From positions 1,488,001 through 1,552,000 of the forward strand of contig NZ_JABUQZ010000001.1 of assembly GCF_013342145.1 (NCBI RefSeq): a DNA stretch of 64,000 nt. Reading direction: 5' to 3'. Below the pieces are notes generated by a model. The model saw only the letters and a list, made by a program, of their open reading frames with translations, had not been told where the DNA came from and did not search any database. The translations under genes and the position numbers were made by a program. Positions 43,594-54,457 of the stretch are shown here, in pieces; within the stretch, counting starts at the first letter, position 1, and every line of letters starts with the position of its first letter. This stretch comes from Haloterrigena gelatinilytica (GTDB lineage Archaea; Halobacteriota; Halobacteria; Halobacteriales; Natrialbaceae).

Positions 43594-43991
43594 GCGGCGA
43601 TACCGAACGTCGGTACCGAGCGCGACGGTCGGACACCGCGCCGACGCTCGGAACGCGAGACGCTGCCGATCGTCGGCCTCGCCGCCGACTATTCCGTCGC
43701 CGTGAAGACGGAGCGAGCGAGAACTACCTCGATACTCGAGGCTGACGGTCGCTACCGAAACGGACCGTCTCGGTTACCTCTGATTACGCACGGACGGGCG
43801 GTACCGATCCGATAGCGATCTGCGGATCCGAACTGGTGCAGATCCGAGAGCGGCGGCGCCGTTCGCGACTCGCGACCGCCGCCAGACGCCGCCATCACCT
43901 ATCCACGTTCGTGGTCATCAGAGCGGCTCTCGGTACCTGTTCTGCGCACGAATCCGAGGGTTGATTAGCCTCGCGGTCGCCCACTCGAGTA
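43594..43991. other. 398-nt intergenic region before folD
   Basis: No supported gene. A weak TATA-like TTGATTAG (43961-43968) is 27 nt before the folD start. Nothing else recognised. Confidence 0.4.
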
Positions 43992-44885
43992 ATGACCGAG
44001 ATCATCGACGGCGACGCCGTCGCGAGTCAGATTCGAGACGACCTGACCGACGCGATCGAGACGCTCGCCGACGCGGGCGCGCGTCCGGGGCTGGCGACCG
44101 TGCTGATGGGCGACGACCCCGCGAGCCAGACCTACGTCAACATGAAGCAACGCGACTGCGAGGAGGTCGGCATCGAGAGCTACCACGTCGACGTCGACGG
44201 CGACGCCTCGCCCGAGACGCTGTACGACGAGATCGCCGACCTCAACGGCAACGACGACGTCCACGGCTACATCGTGCAGGCCCCGGTTCCCGATCACGTC
44301 GACTACCGCGAGGTCATCCGCCGGGTCGACCCCGCGAAGGACGTCGACGGCTTCCACCCCGAGAACGTCGGCCGGCTGGTCGCCGGCGACGCCCGCTTCC
44401 GTCCCTGCACCCCCCACGGCGTCCAGAAGTTGCTCGAGTCCGCCGACGTCGACACCGAAGGCAAGGACGTAACGATCGTCGGCCGCTCGGACATCGTCGG
44501 CAAGCCGCTGGCCAACCTGCTGATCCAGAAGGCCGACGACGGCAACGCGACGGTGACCCTCTGTCACTCCCGGACCGAGGATCTCGCCGAGAAGACTCGC
44601 AGCGCCGACGTCGTCGTCGCCGCCGCCGGCGCGCCGGAACTCGTCGACGGCTCGATGATCGGCGAGGGCGCGGTCGTGATCGACGTCGGCGTCAATCGCG
44701 TGGACGCGGACAACGAGAAGGGGTACGAACTGGTCGGCGACGTCGAGTTCGAGAGCGCGAAGGAGCAGGCGAGCGCGATCACGCCCGTCCCGGGCGGCGT
44801 CGGCCCGATGACGCGAGCGATGTTACTCTATAACACGGTCAAGGCCGCGAGCCTGCAGGAAGACGTCGACGTCGACCTGCCCTGA
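43992..44885 (+). CDS. folD: Bifunctional methylene-THF dehydrogenase/cyclohydrolase
   Basis: A 297-residue FolD. It oxidises methylene-tetrahydrofolate and hydrolyses methenyl-THF to formyl-THF for purine synthesis. The catalytic Lys is in SQTYVNMKQRDCEEVGI, and further family motifs are VHGYIVQAPVPDHVDY, DVDGFHPENVGRLVAG, the Rossmann loop VTIVGRSDIVGKPLANLLIQ, and ITPVPGGVGPMTRAMLLYNT. The length is typical. It shares the window with glyA and purD, completing part of one-carbon and purine metabolism, though it is not in an operon with them. Confidence 0.95.
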   Translation: MTEIIDGDAVASQIRDDLTDAIETLADAGARPGLATVLMGDDPASQTYVNMKQRDCEEVGIESYHVDVDGDASPETLYDEIADLNGNDDVHGYIVQAPVPDHVDYREVIRRVDPAKDVDGFHPENVGRLVAGDARFRPCTPHGVQKLLESADVDTEGKDVTIVGRSDIVGKPLANLLIQKADDGNATVTLCHSRTEDLAEKTRSADVVVAAAGAPELVDGSMIGEGAVVIDVGVNRVDADNEKGYELVGDVEFESAKEQASAITPVPGGVGPMTRAMLLYNTVKAASLQEDVDVDLP

Positions 44886-45042
44886 CCGGACGCTGCGATC
44901 GAACGCCGGATCGGTTTCTCGAGGCGTCGGAGAGTCGGTATCGAACTTCTACCCGCGAATCCCGACTCTCGAGTGTCCGATTCGGCCGCGGGCGATCCGC
45001 GCTCGGCGCTGCCCGACGGCTTTCGAACGCGCTCCTCTCCGA

Positions 45043-45392
45043 CTACGCTTCCTCGTCGAACCGAATCAGCCCGCGCTCCTCGAGTTGCATGAGGAAGTGC
45101 GCGAGCGTCTCGTCCACGGGAGCGACGCGTTCGTCGGCGTGGGAGTCCGCGACGACCGACGCGATCTCGGCGACGGTGTGGTCGCCGTCGCAGCGGCGCC
45201 AGACCGTCGTCCCGACGGGATCCAGCGTGAGTTCCCGCTCCCGACTCGTTCCGAAGAGATCGAACAGGAACCGGTCGAGCCGGTTGCGCGGCGTCTTCGT
45301 CCAGTAGACGGTGACTCGTGGCTCACCGTCGACGACCGTCGCTTCCCAGTCGTCGGCGGTCCGGATCGGGACGGCGCTCGGCCCGTGCGAAC

Positions 45393-45396
<4 letters not shown>
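45043..45396 (-). CDS. PqqD-like small protein coupled to the OPT transporter
   Basis: A 117-residue protein of the PqqD family. The typical region is VGTTVWRRCDGDHTVAEIAS with VDETLAHFLMQLEERGLIRF, and the N-terminal half (DGEPRVTVYWTKTPRNRLDR) is extra. PqqD-like proteins bind peptide precursors (RRE folds) for radical SAM partners, but no radical SAM gene is adjacent. Its start overlaps the stop of the OPT transporter by 4 nt on the same strand, so the two are translationally coupled. A peptide-binding partner of the transporter is a reasonable guess only. Confidence 0.78.
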
Positions 45397-47366
<1,970 letters not shown>

Positions 47367-47605
47367 AGTGTGCGTGTGTGCAGGACCCCCGCGAGCGGTC
47401 GCTCGCGTCGGCCGCTGCAGGCTCGCGCGAGAACCCGTTCCGTCGCGCGAGCCGAGCCGATCGAGGGCGGTCCGTGCGTTCGTCGGAACCTTCTCGATCG
47501 ACGGTATAAGAGCGGCAAGATTTACACCGGGATGATAAGATAATTAACTGATCGGCACCCGGCGTTCGCGAGGCCGGTGCTTCCGGACCCGTCGCGGTCA
47601 CCGAC

Positions 47606-48373
47606 TCAGTCCCCGAACCGATCGCCCGAACCGTCGGTTCCGAACTCGAGGTCCTCGAGGCGGTCCTGCGCGCGGGTAAACGCGAGCTCGTCGCCGCGGA
47701 GGCCGTTCGCCAGGTCGCGGGCGGCCTCGATCAGTCGATCGGCGGTCCGGGGATCGACGTCGCCGTCGAGCATCCGGATGCGGGTGACGTGTTCGCCGAG
47801 CGTCTCGAGGGCGCCGCGCTCGGCGGTCGTCAGGTCGCGATCCTCGGCCCAGGTGCGGATGTCCCGGCGGTAGTCGCGGACGGCGTTCGCGGCGGCGAGA
47901 CCGCGCGCGCTCCGGAGGCCGGGCGGGACTTCCTCAGCGGGCGGTCGCTGGCCGTCGTCGGATCGCGGGCCGCCGCCGTCGGCGTCCCGGAGCAAGGAGA
48001 GGAAGTAGAGTTCTTCGCGCTCCTCGAGGTCGATCTCCCGGCGGACGATATCGGCGACGTGGAGGAGTTCGTTCGCGGCCAGGTAGTCGTCGTCGAGCTC
48101 CCGGAGCGTGCCCGCGTTGACGAAGCCGCGCCGCCGAACGTACTCCCGACACTCCTCGCGGGCCCGCTCGGCGAGGTCGCCGACGGGCTGGTCGTCGATG
48201 GCGTTGCGGATCGCCGTGAGGTCGAACGTGACCTGGAGATCGGTGTGTTCGGTCCGGTCGTCGACGCCGACGCTGTGGAGGCTCCCGCAGGCCGGACAGC
48301 CGACGCTGCCGGTCTCGTAGTACGACCACCGCGTCCCGCACTCCTTGCACTCGCGCTCGCCCCTGATCTTCAT
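47606..48373 (-). CDS. Zinc-ribbon protein (DUF7117-like)
   Basis: A 255-residue protein with an N-terminal zinc ribbon ECKECGTRWSYYETGSVGCP then ACGS (two CxxC pairs), followed by an all-helical region (PVGDLAERAREECREYVRRR, NELLHVADIVRREIDLEERE, LTTAERGALETLGEHVTRIR) and an acidic tail. The layout matches haloarchaeal proteins annotated as DUF7117. It may bind nucleic acid or a protein partner; function unknown. The start at 48373 places the ribbon at the N-terminus; the ORF reaches to 48406 with unrelated residues. Confidence 0.75.
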   Translation of the reverse strand: MKIRGERECKECGTRWSYYETGSVGCPACGSLHSVGVDDRTEHTDLQVTFDLTAIRNAIDDQPVGDLAERAREECREYVRRRGFVNAGTLRELDDDYLAANELLHVADIVRREIDLEEREELYFLSLLRDADGGGPRSDDGQRPPAEEVPPGLRSARGLAAANAVRDYRRDIRTWAEDRDLTTAERGALETLGEHVTRIRMLDGDVDPRTADRLIEAARDLANGLRGDELAFTRAQDRLEDLEFGTDGSGDRFGD

Positions 48374-48722
48374 GGACGGTCCTACGCGCGGACGACCCAA
48401 AATCACACCGGAGTCGACCGAACGCCGCGGGGACGGCCGCCCGTTTCAGACGCGACGGTGGCGACGGGGACTCTCTCCAACCGATCGGGCTCGTTCTTCC
48501 GGGGTACCGAAACCGACGCGATAGAGAAACGTTCGTGATCGGTTCGATCGCTGACGTGAGCGGCCCGAATTCCTGACAGTTCCGCCGTCTACCGTCGGAT
48601 TTACCGATCGAACGGTACGAAACCGATGACGATCACGAACGGCTAGTCGACGTTCAATAGGTGATTAACGGGCGGCAGTTGCAGGCCACACTGCAACCAC
48701 ATGGAACGTCCTTTCCAGGAAT
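48374..48722. other. 349-nt intergenic region before the lipoprotein gene
   Basis: No supported gene, RNA or repeat. Divergent promoters for the zinc-ribbon and lipoprotein genes should lie here; no TATA box is convincing. Confidence 0.4.
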
Positions 48723-49499
48723 ATGTCCGATTCAGAACTCAATCGACGCAAGTTCGTCGCCGCAACTGGTACCGCAGGCGCGCTCGTACTCGCTGGCTGC
48801 GCTGACAGCGGACCCGGCGGCGAAGACAACGAAACCGAAAACGGCGAAGAGACGAACGACACCGGAACCGGAAACGGAAACGAGACCGAAGGGTCGGAAG
48901 ACGAGACGTATTCCCTGACGGTCACCGTCGAGGACGATCAGGAGGAACCCGTCGAGGGCGCGACCGTCACGCTCGAGCAGGCCGGAAGCGGGATGCTCGG
49001 CGGCGACGGCGGCGAGAACGAGTCGGACAACGAGTCCGACGACGGCATGCTGGGCGGCAACGGCGAAGAAAACGACTCCGACAACGAGTCGGAAGTCGGC
49101 TCGTTCATCCAGGAGGACAACGAGTCCGAGAACGAGTCCGACGACGGCATGCTGGGCGGTAACGGCGAGGAAAACGAGTCGGAGAACGAATCCGGCAACG
49201 AGACCGAGGACGGCGGACTCGGCGCCAGCGAGGAGGAGTGGCCGCGAGAAGAGGAGACCGACGAGAACGGCGAAGTCGAGTTCGACGAACTTGAGGACGG
49301 CGAGTACACCGTCACCGCCGAGCACGAGGGCGAGGAAGCCGAGGACGACGTCGAGATCGACGGCGGCGACGAGGAGGTCACGCTAACTCTCGGCGAGGAC
49401 GGCAGCTCGGGTAACGAGTCGGACAACGAGTCCGACGACGGCATGCTGGGCGGCAACGGCGAGGAAAACGAGTCCGATAACGAATCGGACGACAGCTAA
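48723..49499 (+). CDS. Tat lipoprotein with repeat-interrupted carboxypeptidase-regulatory-like domain
   Basis: A 258-residue surface protein. Twin-arginine/lipobox signal: NRRKFVAATGTAGALVLAGC, acylated Cys at residue 26. An acidic linker follows. A CarboxypepD_reg/CnaB-like beta domain begins YSLTVTVEDDQEEPVEGATV, is interrupted by a long low-complexity stretch, then resumes as DENGEVEFDELEDGEYTVTA and ends VTLTLGEDG. The interruption and the C-terminus contain repeated units of the type MLGGNGEENESDNESDDG. It is probably cell-surface-anchored and binds carbohydrate or protein; no enzyme motif is visible. Confidence 0.8.
   Translation: MSDSELNRRKFVAATGTAGALVLAGCADSGPGGEDNETENGEETNDTGTGNGNETEGSEDETYSLTVTVEDDQEEPVEGATVTLEQAGSGMLGGDGGENESDNESDDGMLGGNGEENDSDNESEVGSFIQEDNESENESDDGMLGGNGEENESENESGNETEDGGLGASEEEWPREEETDENGEVEFDELEDGEYTVTAEHEGEEAEDDVEIDGGDEEVTLTLGEDGSSGNESDNESDDGMLGGNGEENESDNESDDS
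48984..49497 (+). repeat. Imperfect repeat units encoding MLGG(N/D)G-EENES-like motifs
   Basis: At least four units encode (G)MLGG.G.EN(E/D)SDNES-type sequence: around residues 89-105, 108-124, 140-158 and 240-258 of the lipoprotein. Three are embedded in the beta-domain insertion and the last is at the extreme C-terminus. High identity between units suggests recent duplication, slippage or recombination. Confidence 0.75.
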
Positions 49500-49931
49500 C
49501 GCCGATCGATCGGCTCCGAACGATCGACAGCGCGCAGCGGTAGTCGACAGGAATCTGGCGGTCGATCGTCGGCCGCCGTGTCCCATCGCTTTTTCAGGCG
49601 CTCGTCGGGGAGCGACAGCGACGGAGTCGGAGTTGGCCGTCTCCGTCCGCCACCCGGCGATCGGAATCGCCCGCGAACGGTTCGTGAACTGTTGTCACTC
49701 TCAAATCGCGTCCTTATCGCCGAAAGCGTCGGCGTCGATCGGTAGCCGCCGTCCCAATCCCCAGTTACCTCCGGTCCGTCGATAGCGCGATCTCGAGCTG
49801 CCGGGCGGAGCCGAACGGACGGCCGACGCCGTCCCGATAGCGCCACCCCGTCGGCCCGTCTCCACCGCCGGACGACGGAGCGAATCCCGTCCGGCGACCG
49901 TTTTTTCCGTTTTCCGGCCCTAGTGGCGAGC
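49500..49931. other. 432-nt intergenic region
   Basis: No supported gene on either strand and no striking repeat. The open minus-strand frame across it is Arg-rich and looks like GC-rich noise. Confidence 0.4.
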
Positions 49932-50078
49932 ATGCGCGACGAAGAAGAAATCCGCGAGCAGTACGAGTTCCTCACCGAACACCTCGAGAGCGAAGACATG
50001 CGCCACGAGGGCGTCAGGCAGATGTTCACCCACTACAAGCGCGCCATCGGCTGGGTGCTCGAGGAGGAGCACATCTGA
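49932..50078 (+). CDS. 48-residue helical protein
   Basis: A short ORF starting ATGCGCGACGAAG. The protein is 48 residues, MRDEEEIREQYEFLTEHLES, then EDMRHEGVRQMFTHYKRAIG, then WVLEEEHI. It is predicted to form two amphipathic helices, and its composition is that of a real haloarchaeal protein rather than frame noise. It stands alone after a 432-nt gap. It resembles short conserved haloarchaeal proteins of unknown function; I cannot name the family. The acidic face with YK and WV residues suggests a protein-binding role. Confidence 0.6.
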   Translation: MRDEEEIREQYEFLTEHLESEDMRHEGVRQMFTHYKRAIGWVLEEEHI

Positions 50079-50114
50079 GCCGCGGAACGTATCAAACGCC
50101 GATCCGGTGTCGTT

Positions 50115-50360
50115 ACTTTTAAGTATTCTCGGCGAAAGCGTTCAGATGACGCTTCGCTTGGAGGGCCGAAGCGTCAGCGGGGACCAATTCAGGGCGGCAA
50201 GCGATCGCGTGACACTTTTCCCGTCACGCGATCTGCTTTCCTGTTTCGAACTCACATCTCACAGCGACCGCGTTCTCGTTCAATTGAATCTCACTGTTAC
50301 TCGAAGCCGCCTTTCTCGCGCTCCGATATCATTAAAATACCGAAACAATACGCATGGTGT
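50115..50360 (+). ncRNA. Candidate noncoding RNA or structured leader
   Basis: A TATA-like CTTTTAAGTA (50115-50124) would start a transcript near 50145, immediately before two perfect stem-loops: 50148-50175 (GACGCTTCG/CGAAGCGTC) and 50203-50233 (GATCGCGTGAC/GTCACGCGATC). Base composition is lower in GC than the neighbours. The overlapping 85-residue ORF does not look like a protein. The strand follows from the promoter; the 3' end is uncertain. Confidence 0.35.
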
Positions 50361-50529
50361 GTAAACATGAACTGCACGTTACGTGAATTAGCGCGAGAAC
50401 CCATCATAGCCGTTATCTATTCGGAATCGCACGCAAACGACGCGGTCAATCGGTAATATCGCTGTTTCGATCGAAACAACCCGATAGCCTTATTAAAATT
50501 CGACAGTAAGTGCAACTGGTACTTTCCCA

Positions 50530-50805
50530 ATGTACGACCTGACAGGATTCCAGCGAGATCTGCTGTACGTCATCGCCGGCGAGGAGGAGCCCCACGGGCT
50601 AGCGATCAAGGAGGAACTCGAGAACTACTACGAGAAGGAGATCCACCACGGTCGACTCTACCCGAACCTCGACACCCTCGTCGACAAGGGCCTCGTCGAG
50701 AAGGGGCGGCGCGACCGCCGGACGAACTTCTACACCCTGACCCGGCGCGGTCGCCGCGAACTCGAGGCCCGTCGCGAGTGGGAGGGACAGTACGTCGACC
50801 TGTAA
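50530..50805 (+). CDS. PadR-family winged-helix regulator
   Basis: A 91-residue PadR-type regulator: FQRDLLYVIAGEEEPHGLAI for the first helices, HHGRLYPNLDTLVDKGLVEK as the recognition helix and loop, then RRTNFYTLTRRGRRELEARR forming the wing. It lacks the C-terminal dimer helix of long PadR proteins and resembles the short haloarchaeal form. A T-rich/AT element (CCTTATTAAAAT near 50487-50498) lies about 37 nt upstream. Targets are unknown; neighbours are not obviously related. The start at 50530 is the only good ATG. Confidence 0.87.
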   Translation: MYDLTGFQRDLLYVIAGEEEPHGLAIKEELENYYEKEIHHGRLYPNLDTLVDKGLVEKGRRDRRTNFYTLTRRGRRELEARREWEGQYVDL

Positions 50806-51025
50806 CGACGGGCCACTCGCCCCGTAGCACGTAGCACGTAGCGCGTCGCTCGATCGCGCCCGATCGCTTCGCTCGCGGGTTTGCGGTTCGGCGTCGAGGA
50901 TCGTCTCGTCACCTGCTTTCCTCGAGTTTCGCGGCGCTTTTCCGCGTTTCCGTCAGTCGCTCGAGGCGACGGTCTCCCTGCGAGCCGGCGCGCCGTTTAT
51001 GGTAATACGCCGTGAACGACCGACA

Positions 51026-52318
51026 GTGAACGAGATCGCGTTGCAGATCGCCGATGCGCCGCTGGACGAGACGGTCGTCCGGATCGCGCTGGCCGGAGCG
51101 CTGGGGATGTTCCTCGGCCTCGAACGGGAGTGGTCCCAGAAGTCGGCCGGGATCCGGACGTTCTCGCTGATCAGCCTCCTCGGTGCGGTCTTTACGCTGC
51201 TGGTCTTCGAGAGCGAGATCGGCGAAACGCTGCTCATCCTCGGCGGCGTGCTCGTGATCGTTCAGGGCGTCCTGCTGGCAGTTCAGGGGCTGTTGAGCGA
51301 GGACGACGCCGGCCTCTCGCTGACCACCTCGGTCTCGATGCTCGTCGCCTACGGCGTCGGCGTGCTGGTCGCCGCCGGCTTCATCATCGAAGGCGTCACC
51401 GTCGCCGTCCTCTCGTCGCTGCTGTTGGTCCTCAAGCGCGAACTCCACGAGTTCGCGTGGGGGCTCTCCCACGAGGAGATGCGCTCGACGATCGAGTTCG
51501 CCATCCTCGCGTTCGTCATCTACCCGGTCCTCCCCGCCGAGGTCACCGCGGACGTCGGCGGCGTCTCGATCCCGCTCGAGCCCCAGGTGATCTGGCTGAT
51601 GGTCGTCGCGGTCGCCGGCATCGGCATCGCCAACTACGCGATCGTCACGACGTACGGCGGCCGCGGTATCGCCGTGACCGGGTTCTTCGGCGGGCTGGCC
51701 TCGTCGACGGCCGTCGTCGGGACGATGCTCGACCACGTCAACCAGCGCCCCGAGGCCGCCTCCTACGCCGTCGCCGCGATCCTGTTGGCCAACGCGGCGA
51801 TGGCCGTTCGCAACCTCGCCATCGCCGTCGGGTTCACCGTCGGCAGCGGGAGTCCGATCCTCTTCGAGGCGATCGTCCCGCTGGGCGCGGTCATCCTGGT
51901 CGCGTTCGCCGTCGCCGCCTGGACCGCCGACTGGGACGAGTCGGGTCCGATCGAACTCGAGTCCCCCTTCTCGCTGAAGAACGCGCTCGCGTTCGGCGCC
52001 GTCTTCCTCGTCGTCCTCGTCTTCGGGTCGCTGGCCGAGACCTGGTTCGGGACGCTCGGCTTCTACGCCACCGCCGTCGCCAGCGGCTTCGTCTCGAGCG
52101 CCGGCGCGACCACCTCGGCGGTCGTCCTCTATCGGGGCGGCCAGCTGGGGCCCGCGGAGGCGACCATCGCCATCCTATTGGCGACCGTCTCGAGCATCGT
52201 CGTCAAGGCCCTGCTCGCGTCGACGTCCTCGAACGACGGCTTCCGCAATCAGGTCGCGGTCTACAGCGGTCTGTTGCTGCTCGGCGGCGCGGTCGCGACG
52301 GTCGCGATCGTCGTCTAG
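51026..52318 (+). CDS. MgtC/SapB-family membrane protein with DUF4010 domain
   Basis: A 430-residue polytopic membrane protein. The N-terminal MgtC-like part contains ALAGALGMFLGLEREWSQKS and AGIRTFSLISLLGAVFTLLV; the remaining helices (from about residue 170) match the DUF4010 architecture (VTGFFGGLASSTAVVGTMLD, FVSSAGATTSAVVLYRGGQL). Its job may be ion or Mg2+ homeostasis, but transport by this family is not established. I chose GTG 51026 because the TATA-like TTTATGGTAATA near 50997 is about 27 nt away, as leaderless transcription predicts; an in-frame ATG at 50999 lies within that box. Confidence 0.82.
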   Translation: MNEIALQIADAPLDETVVRIALAGALGMFLGLEREWSQKSAGIRTFSLISLLGAVFTLLVFESEIGETLLILGGVLVIVQGVLLAVQGLLSEDDAGLSLTTSVSMLVAYGVGVLVAAGFIIEGVTVAVLSSLLLVLKRELHEFAWGLSHEEMRSTIEFAILAFVIYPVLPAEVTADVGGVSIPLEPQVIWLMVVAVAGIGIANYAIVTTYGGRGIAVTGFFGGLASSTAVVGTMLDHVNQRPEAASYAVAAILLANAAMAVRNLAIAVGFTVGSGSPILFEAIVPLGAVILVAFAVAAWTADWDESGPIELESPFSLKNALAFGAVFLVVLVFGSLAETWFGTLGFYATAVASGFVSSAGATTSAVVLYRGGQLGPAEATIAILLATVSSIVVKALLASTSSNDGFRNQVAVYSGLLLLGGAVATVAIVV

Positions 52319-52353
52319 AGAGCCGAGCGAAGACCGAGAAAAGCGGACCGCCG

Positions 52354-52773
52354 TCACTCCTCGAGGAGCCCGAGCTGGTCGAAGAGTTCCTGCCGATCGA
52401 AGAACGCGCGCTCTTCCCGTAGCTTGCCGTCTTCGACGACGAACCGCGCCATATCGCGAATCTCGAACCGTTCGCCGGTCGGCGGAATCCCGTCGAACTC
52501 TCCCTCGTGCGTGCCCGAGAGCGTCCCCTCCGCCATGAGCAGGTTCTCGCCGGCCAGCGTCTCGTGGACGGTGATCTCGAAGTCGGGGAACGCGTCCGTG
52601 ATCTCTCGAGCGTACGCCTCGAACGCCTCGCGCCCCTCGATCGTGCCGGCGGTCGGCGAGGTGAACGTAAACGAGTCGGCGACGACCTCCGAGAGCCTCG
52701 AGAACTCCTGTTCGTTCCAGATGGTCGCGTATTCGGTAGCGAGTCGGTTCGGATCCGTCGCTGTTTCTGCCAT
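52354..52773 (-). CDS. SnoaL/NTF2-like ester cyclase-type protein
   Basis: A 139-residue protein of the SnoaL-like NTF2 fold. Segments: NRLATEYATIWNEQEFSRLS, EGREAFEAYAREITDAFPDF, EITVHETLAGENLLMAEGTL, and IPPTGERFEIRDMARFVVED. This class includes polyketide cyclases and general small-ligand binders, so a substrate cannot be given. The start at 52773 removes a 24-residue N-terminal extension read from promoter DNA. It is convergent with the MgtC-type gene, 35 nt between stops. Confidence 0.8.
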   Translation of the reverse strand: MAETATDPNRLATEYATIWNEQEFSRLSEVVADSFTFTSPTAGTIEGREAFEAYAREITDAFPDFEITVHETLAGENLLMAEGTLSGTHEGEFDGIPPTGERFEIRDMARFVVEDGKLREERAFFDRQELFDQLGLLEE

Positions 52774-53016
52774 TAGTTGCCACCCCGGTAGAAACTGTGA
52801 TATATGGTAGCATAATACACTCCCTTGGGAGTTCAGCCACCGCATCCGCGTCGCCGAATCAGCTCTTGGATCGATACCGCCGGCGTTCGTCTCGCTCGAG
52901 ACGGCGGACGGACGAGCGAGTATCGACCGCTGACGCTCCGGCCCTCCGTCGTCGGACGCCGACCGTCTCGTGAAACTGGTCGGCGCCTATTTCACTTCCG
53001 CGTGATAACATACGCT

Positions 53017-54372
53017 ATGGACCGCGATACGGTCGAACCGCGGGTCGGGACGATCCCCGACGAACGCGCCAGACAGTGGGTCGACTACCACCACGAGTTC
53101 GCCGCGCCGAGCACGTACGTCTACGAGTTCGTCTGGGACGCGACCGCCGAGGCCGTCGGGCCGTTCTGCACCGACGTCGACGGCAACGTCCTGCTGGACT
53201 TCACGAGTCACGTCGCCGCGGCGCCGCTGGGGTACAACAACCCCGCGATCCGCGAGAAATTCGAAGCGTTCGACCTCGTCGATCCGCTGAAGATCGCCGG
53301 CCAGGACTTCTACGTCAGCGGCGGGGGGCCACCCGAGGACCCCGAGTTTCCGGGGCCGACCCAGTTGATGGATCGCCTGGTCGCGATGACCGACCACTAC
53401 GACATGGATCGGGTCTTCCTCTCGAACTCCGGCGCCGAGGCCGTCGAGAACGCCATCAAGATCTGCTACGCCGCGGGCGGCCACCGCGCGTTCACCTTCG
53501 ACGGAGCCTTTCACGGCCGCACGCTGGGCGCGCTCTCCCTGAATCGCTCGAAGGCCGTCCACCGCCGGGGCTACCCCGAGATTCCGGGCGTCGTCAGCGT
53601 GCCCTACCCCGCTACCGACGAGGAGTACGAGCGTCGCTGGCGCACCGACGGCCCCGGCGGCAACGTCGTCGCGGACAAACTCCACCCCGAGCGCGGCGTG
53701 ATCGACCCCGACGAGGTCGCCTACCTGATCCTCGAGCCGATCCAGGGCGAGGGCGGCTACCGGGTCGCCCACCCCGAGTTCGCGCGGGACCTCGAGGCGC
53801 TTCGCGACCGGTACGGCCTCCGCATCGTCGCCGACGAGATCCAGTCCGGAGTCGGACGGACGGGGGAGCTGTGGGCCGTCGACCACCTCGATCTCACGCC
53901 GGACGTCATCACGGCCGGGAAGGGGCTGCGCGTCGGCGCGACGATCTCCCGATCGGACGTGTTCCCCACCGAGAAGAGCCGCCTCTCCTCGACGTGGGGC
54001 GCCGGTGATATCATCGCCTCGCTGCAGGGCGCGCTGACGATCGATACCATCCACGAGGAGAACCTGCTGGCCAACGCCCGCGAGCGCGGCCGCCAGTTGC
54101 GGAACGGACTCGAGGACGCCATCGCGGACGGCGACGCGCCCGGCGCCCTCGAGGTCCGGGGCCGCGGGCTGATGCTCGCCGTCGAGTTCGATACCGAGGA
54201 GCGCCGCGAGGCCGTCCTCGAGGCGGCCTTCGAGCGCGGGCTGCTCACGCTGGGCTGCGGCCACAAGACGCTGCGCCTGTTGCCGCCGCTCGACGTCACC
54301 GAACGCGAGATCGATCTGGGAACGGAGCTGCTGCTCGAGGCCGTCGCGGACGTCGCGCCGGAATTCGAGTGA
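53017..54372 (+). CDS. Class III PLP-dependent aminotransferase
   Basis: A 451-residue aminotransferase of the class III (ornithine/GABA/acetylornithine-like) fold. Key segments: VLLDFTSHVAAAPLGYNNPA, RVFLSNSGAEAVENAIKICY, TFDGAFHGRTLGALSLNRSK, ILEPIQGEGGYRVAHPEFAR, VADEIQSGVGRTGELWAVDH, and the PLP lysine in VITAGKGLRVGATISRSDVF. N-terminal length fits 4-aminobutyrate-type enzymes, but substrate specificity cannot be decided here. A T-rich box CTATTTCA is about 28 nt upstream, supporting the start at 53017; a longer ORF to 52825 would read through promoter DNA. It is monocistronic. Confidence 0.9.
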   Translation: MDRDTVEPRVGTIPDERARQWVDYHHEFAAPSTYVYEFVWDATAEAVGPFCTDVDGNVLLDFTSHVAAAPLGYNNPAIREKFEAFDLVDPLKIAGQDFYVSGGGPPEDPEFPGPTQLMDRLVAMTDHYDMDRVFLSNSGAEAVENAIKICYAAGGHRAFTFDGAFHGRTLGALSLNRSKAVHRRGYPEIPGVVSVPYPATDEEYERRWRTDGPGGNVVADKLHPERGVIDPDEVAYLILEPIQGEGGYRVAHPEFARDLEALRDRYGLRIVADEIQSGVGRTGELWAVDHLDLTPDVITAGKGLRVGATISRSDVFPTEKSRLSSTWGAGDIIASLQGALTIDTIHEENLLANARERGRQLRNGLEDAIADGDAPGALEVRGRGLMLAVEFDTEERREAVLEAAFERGLLTLGCGHKTLRLLPPLDVTEREIDLGTELLLEAVADVAPEFE

Positions 54373-54457
54373 GAGCGCCGTCCTCCGGCGGTCGAGCCCG
54401 CACGTCGTCGTACGAAAGCCGGTGGCTCTTCCCCCGTCCGCGCGAACCCGACGTACG

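Noticed and set aside
50107..50364. An 85-residue ORF in the gap before padR
   Set aside because: Composition is unlike local proteins and the region is better explained by two stem-loops with a promoter.
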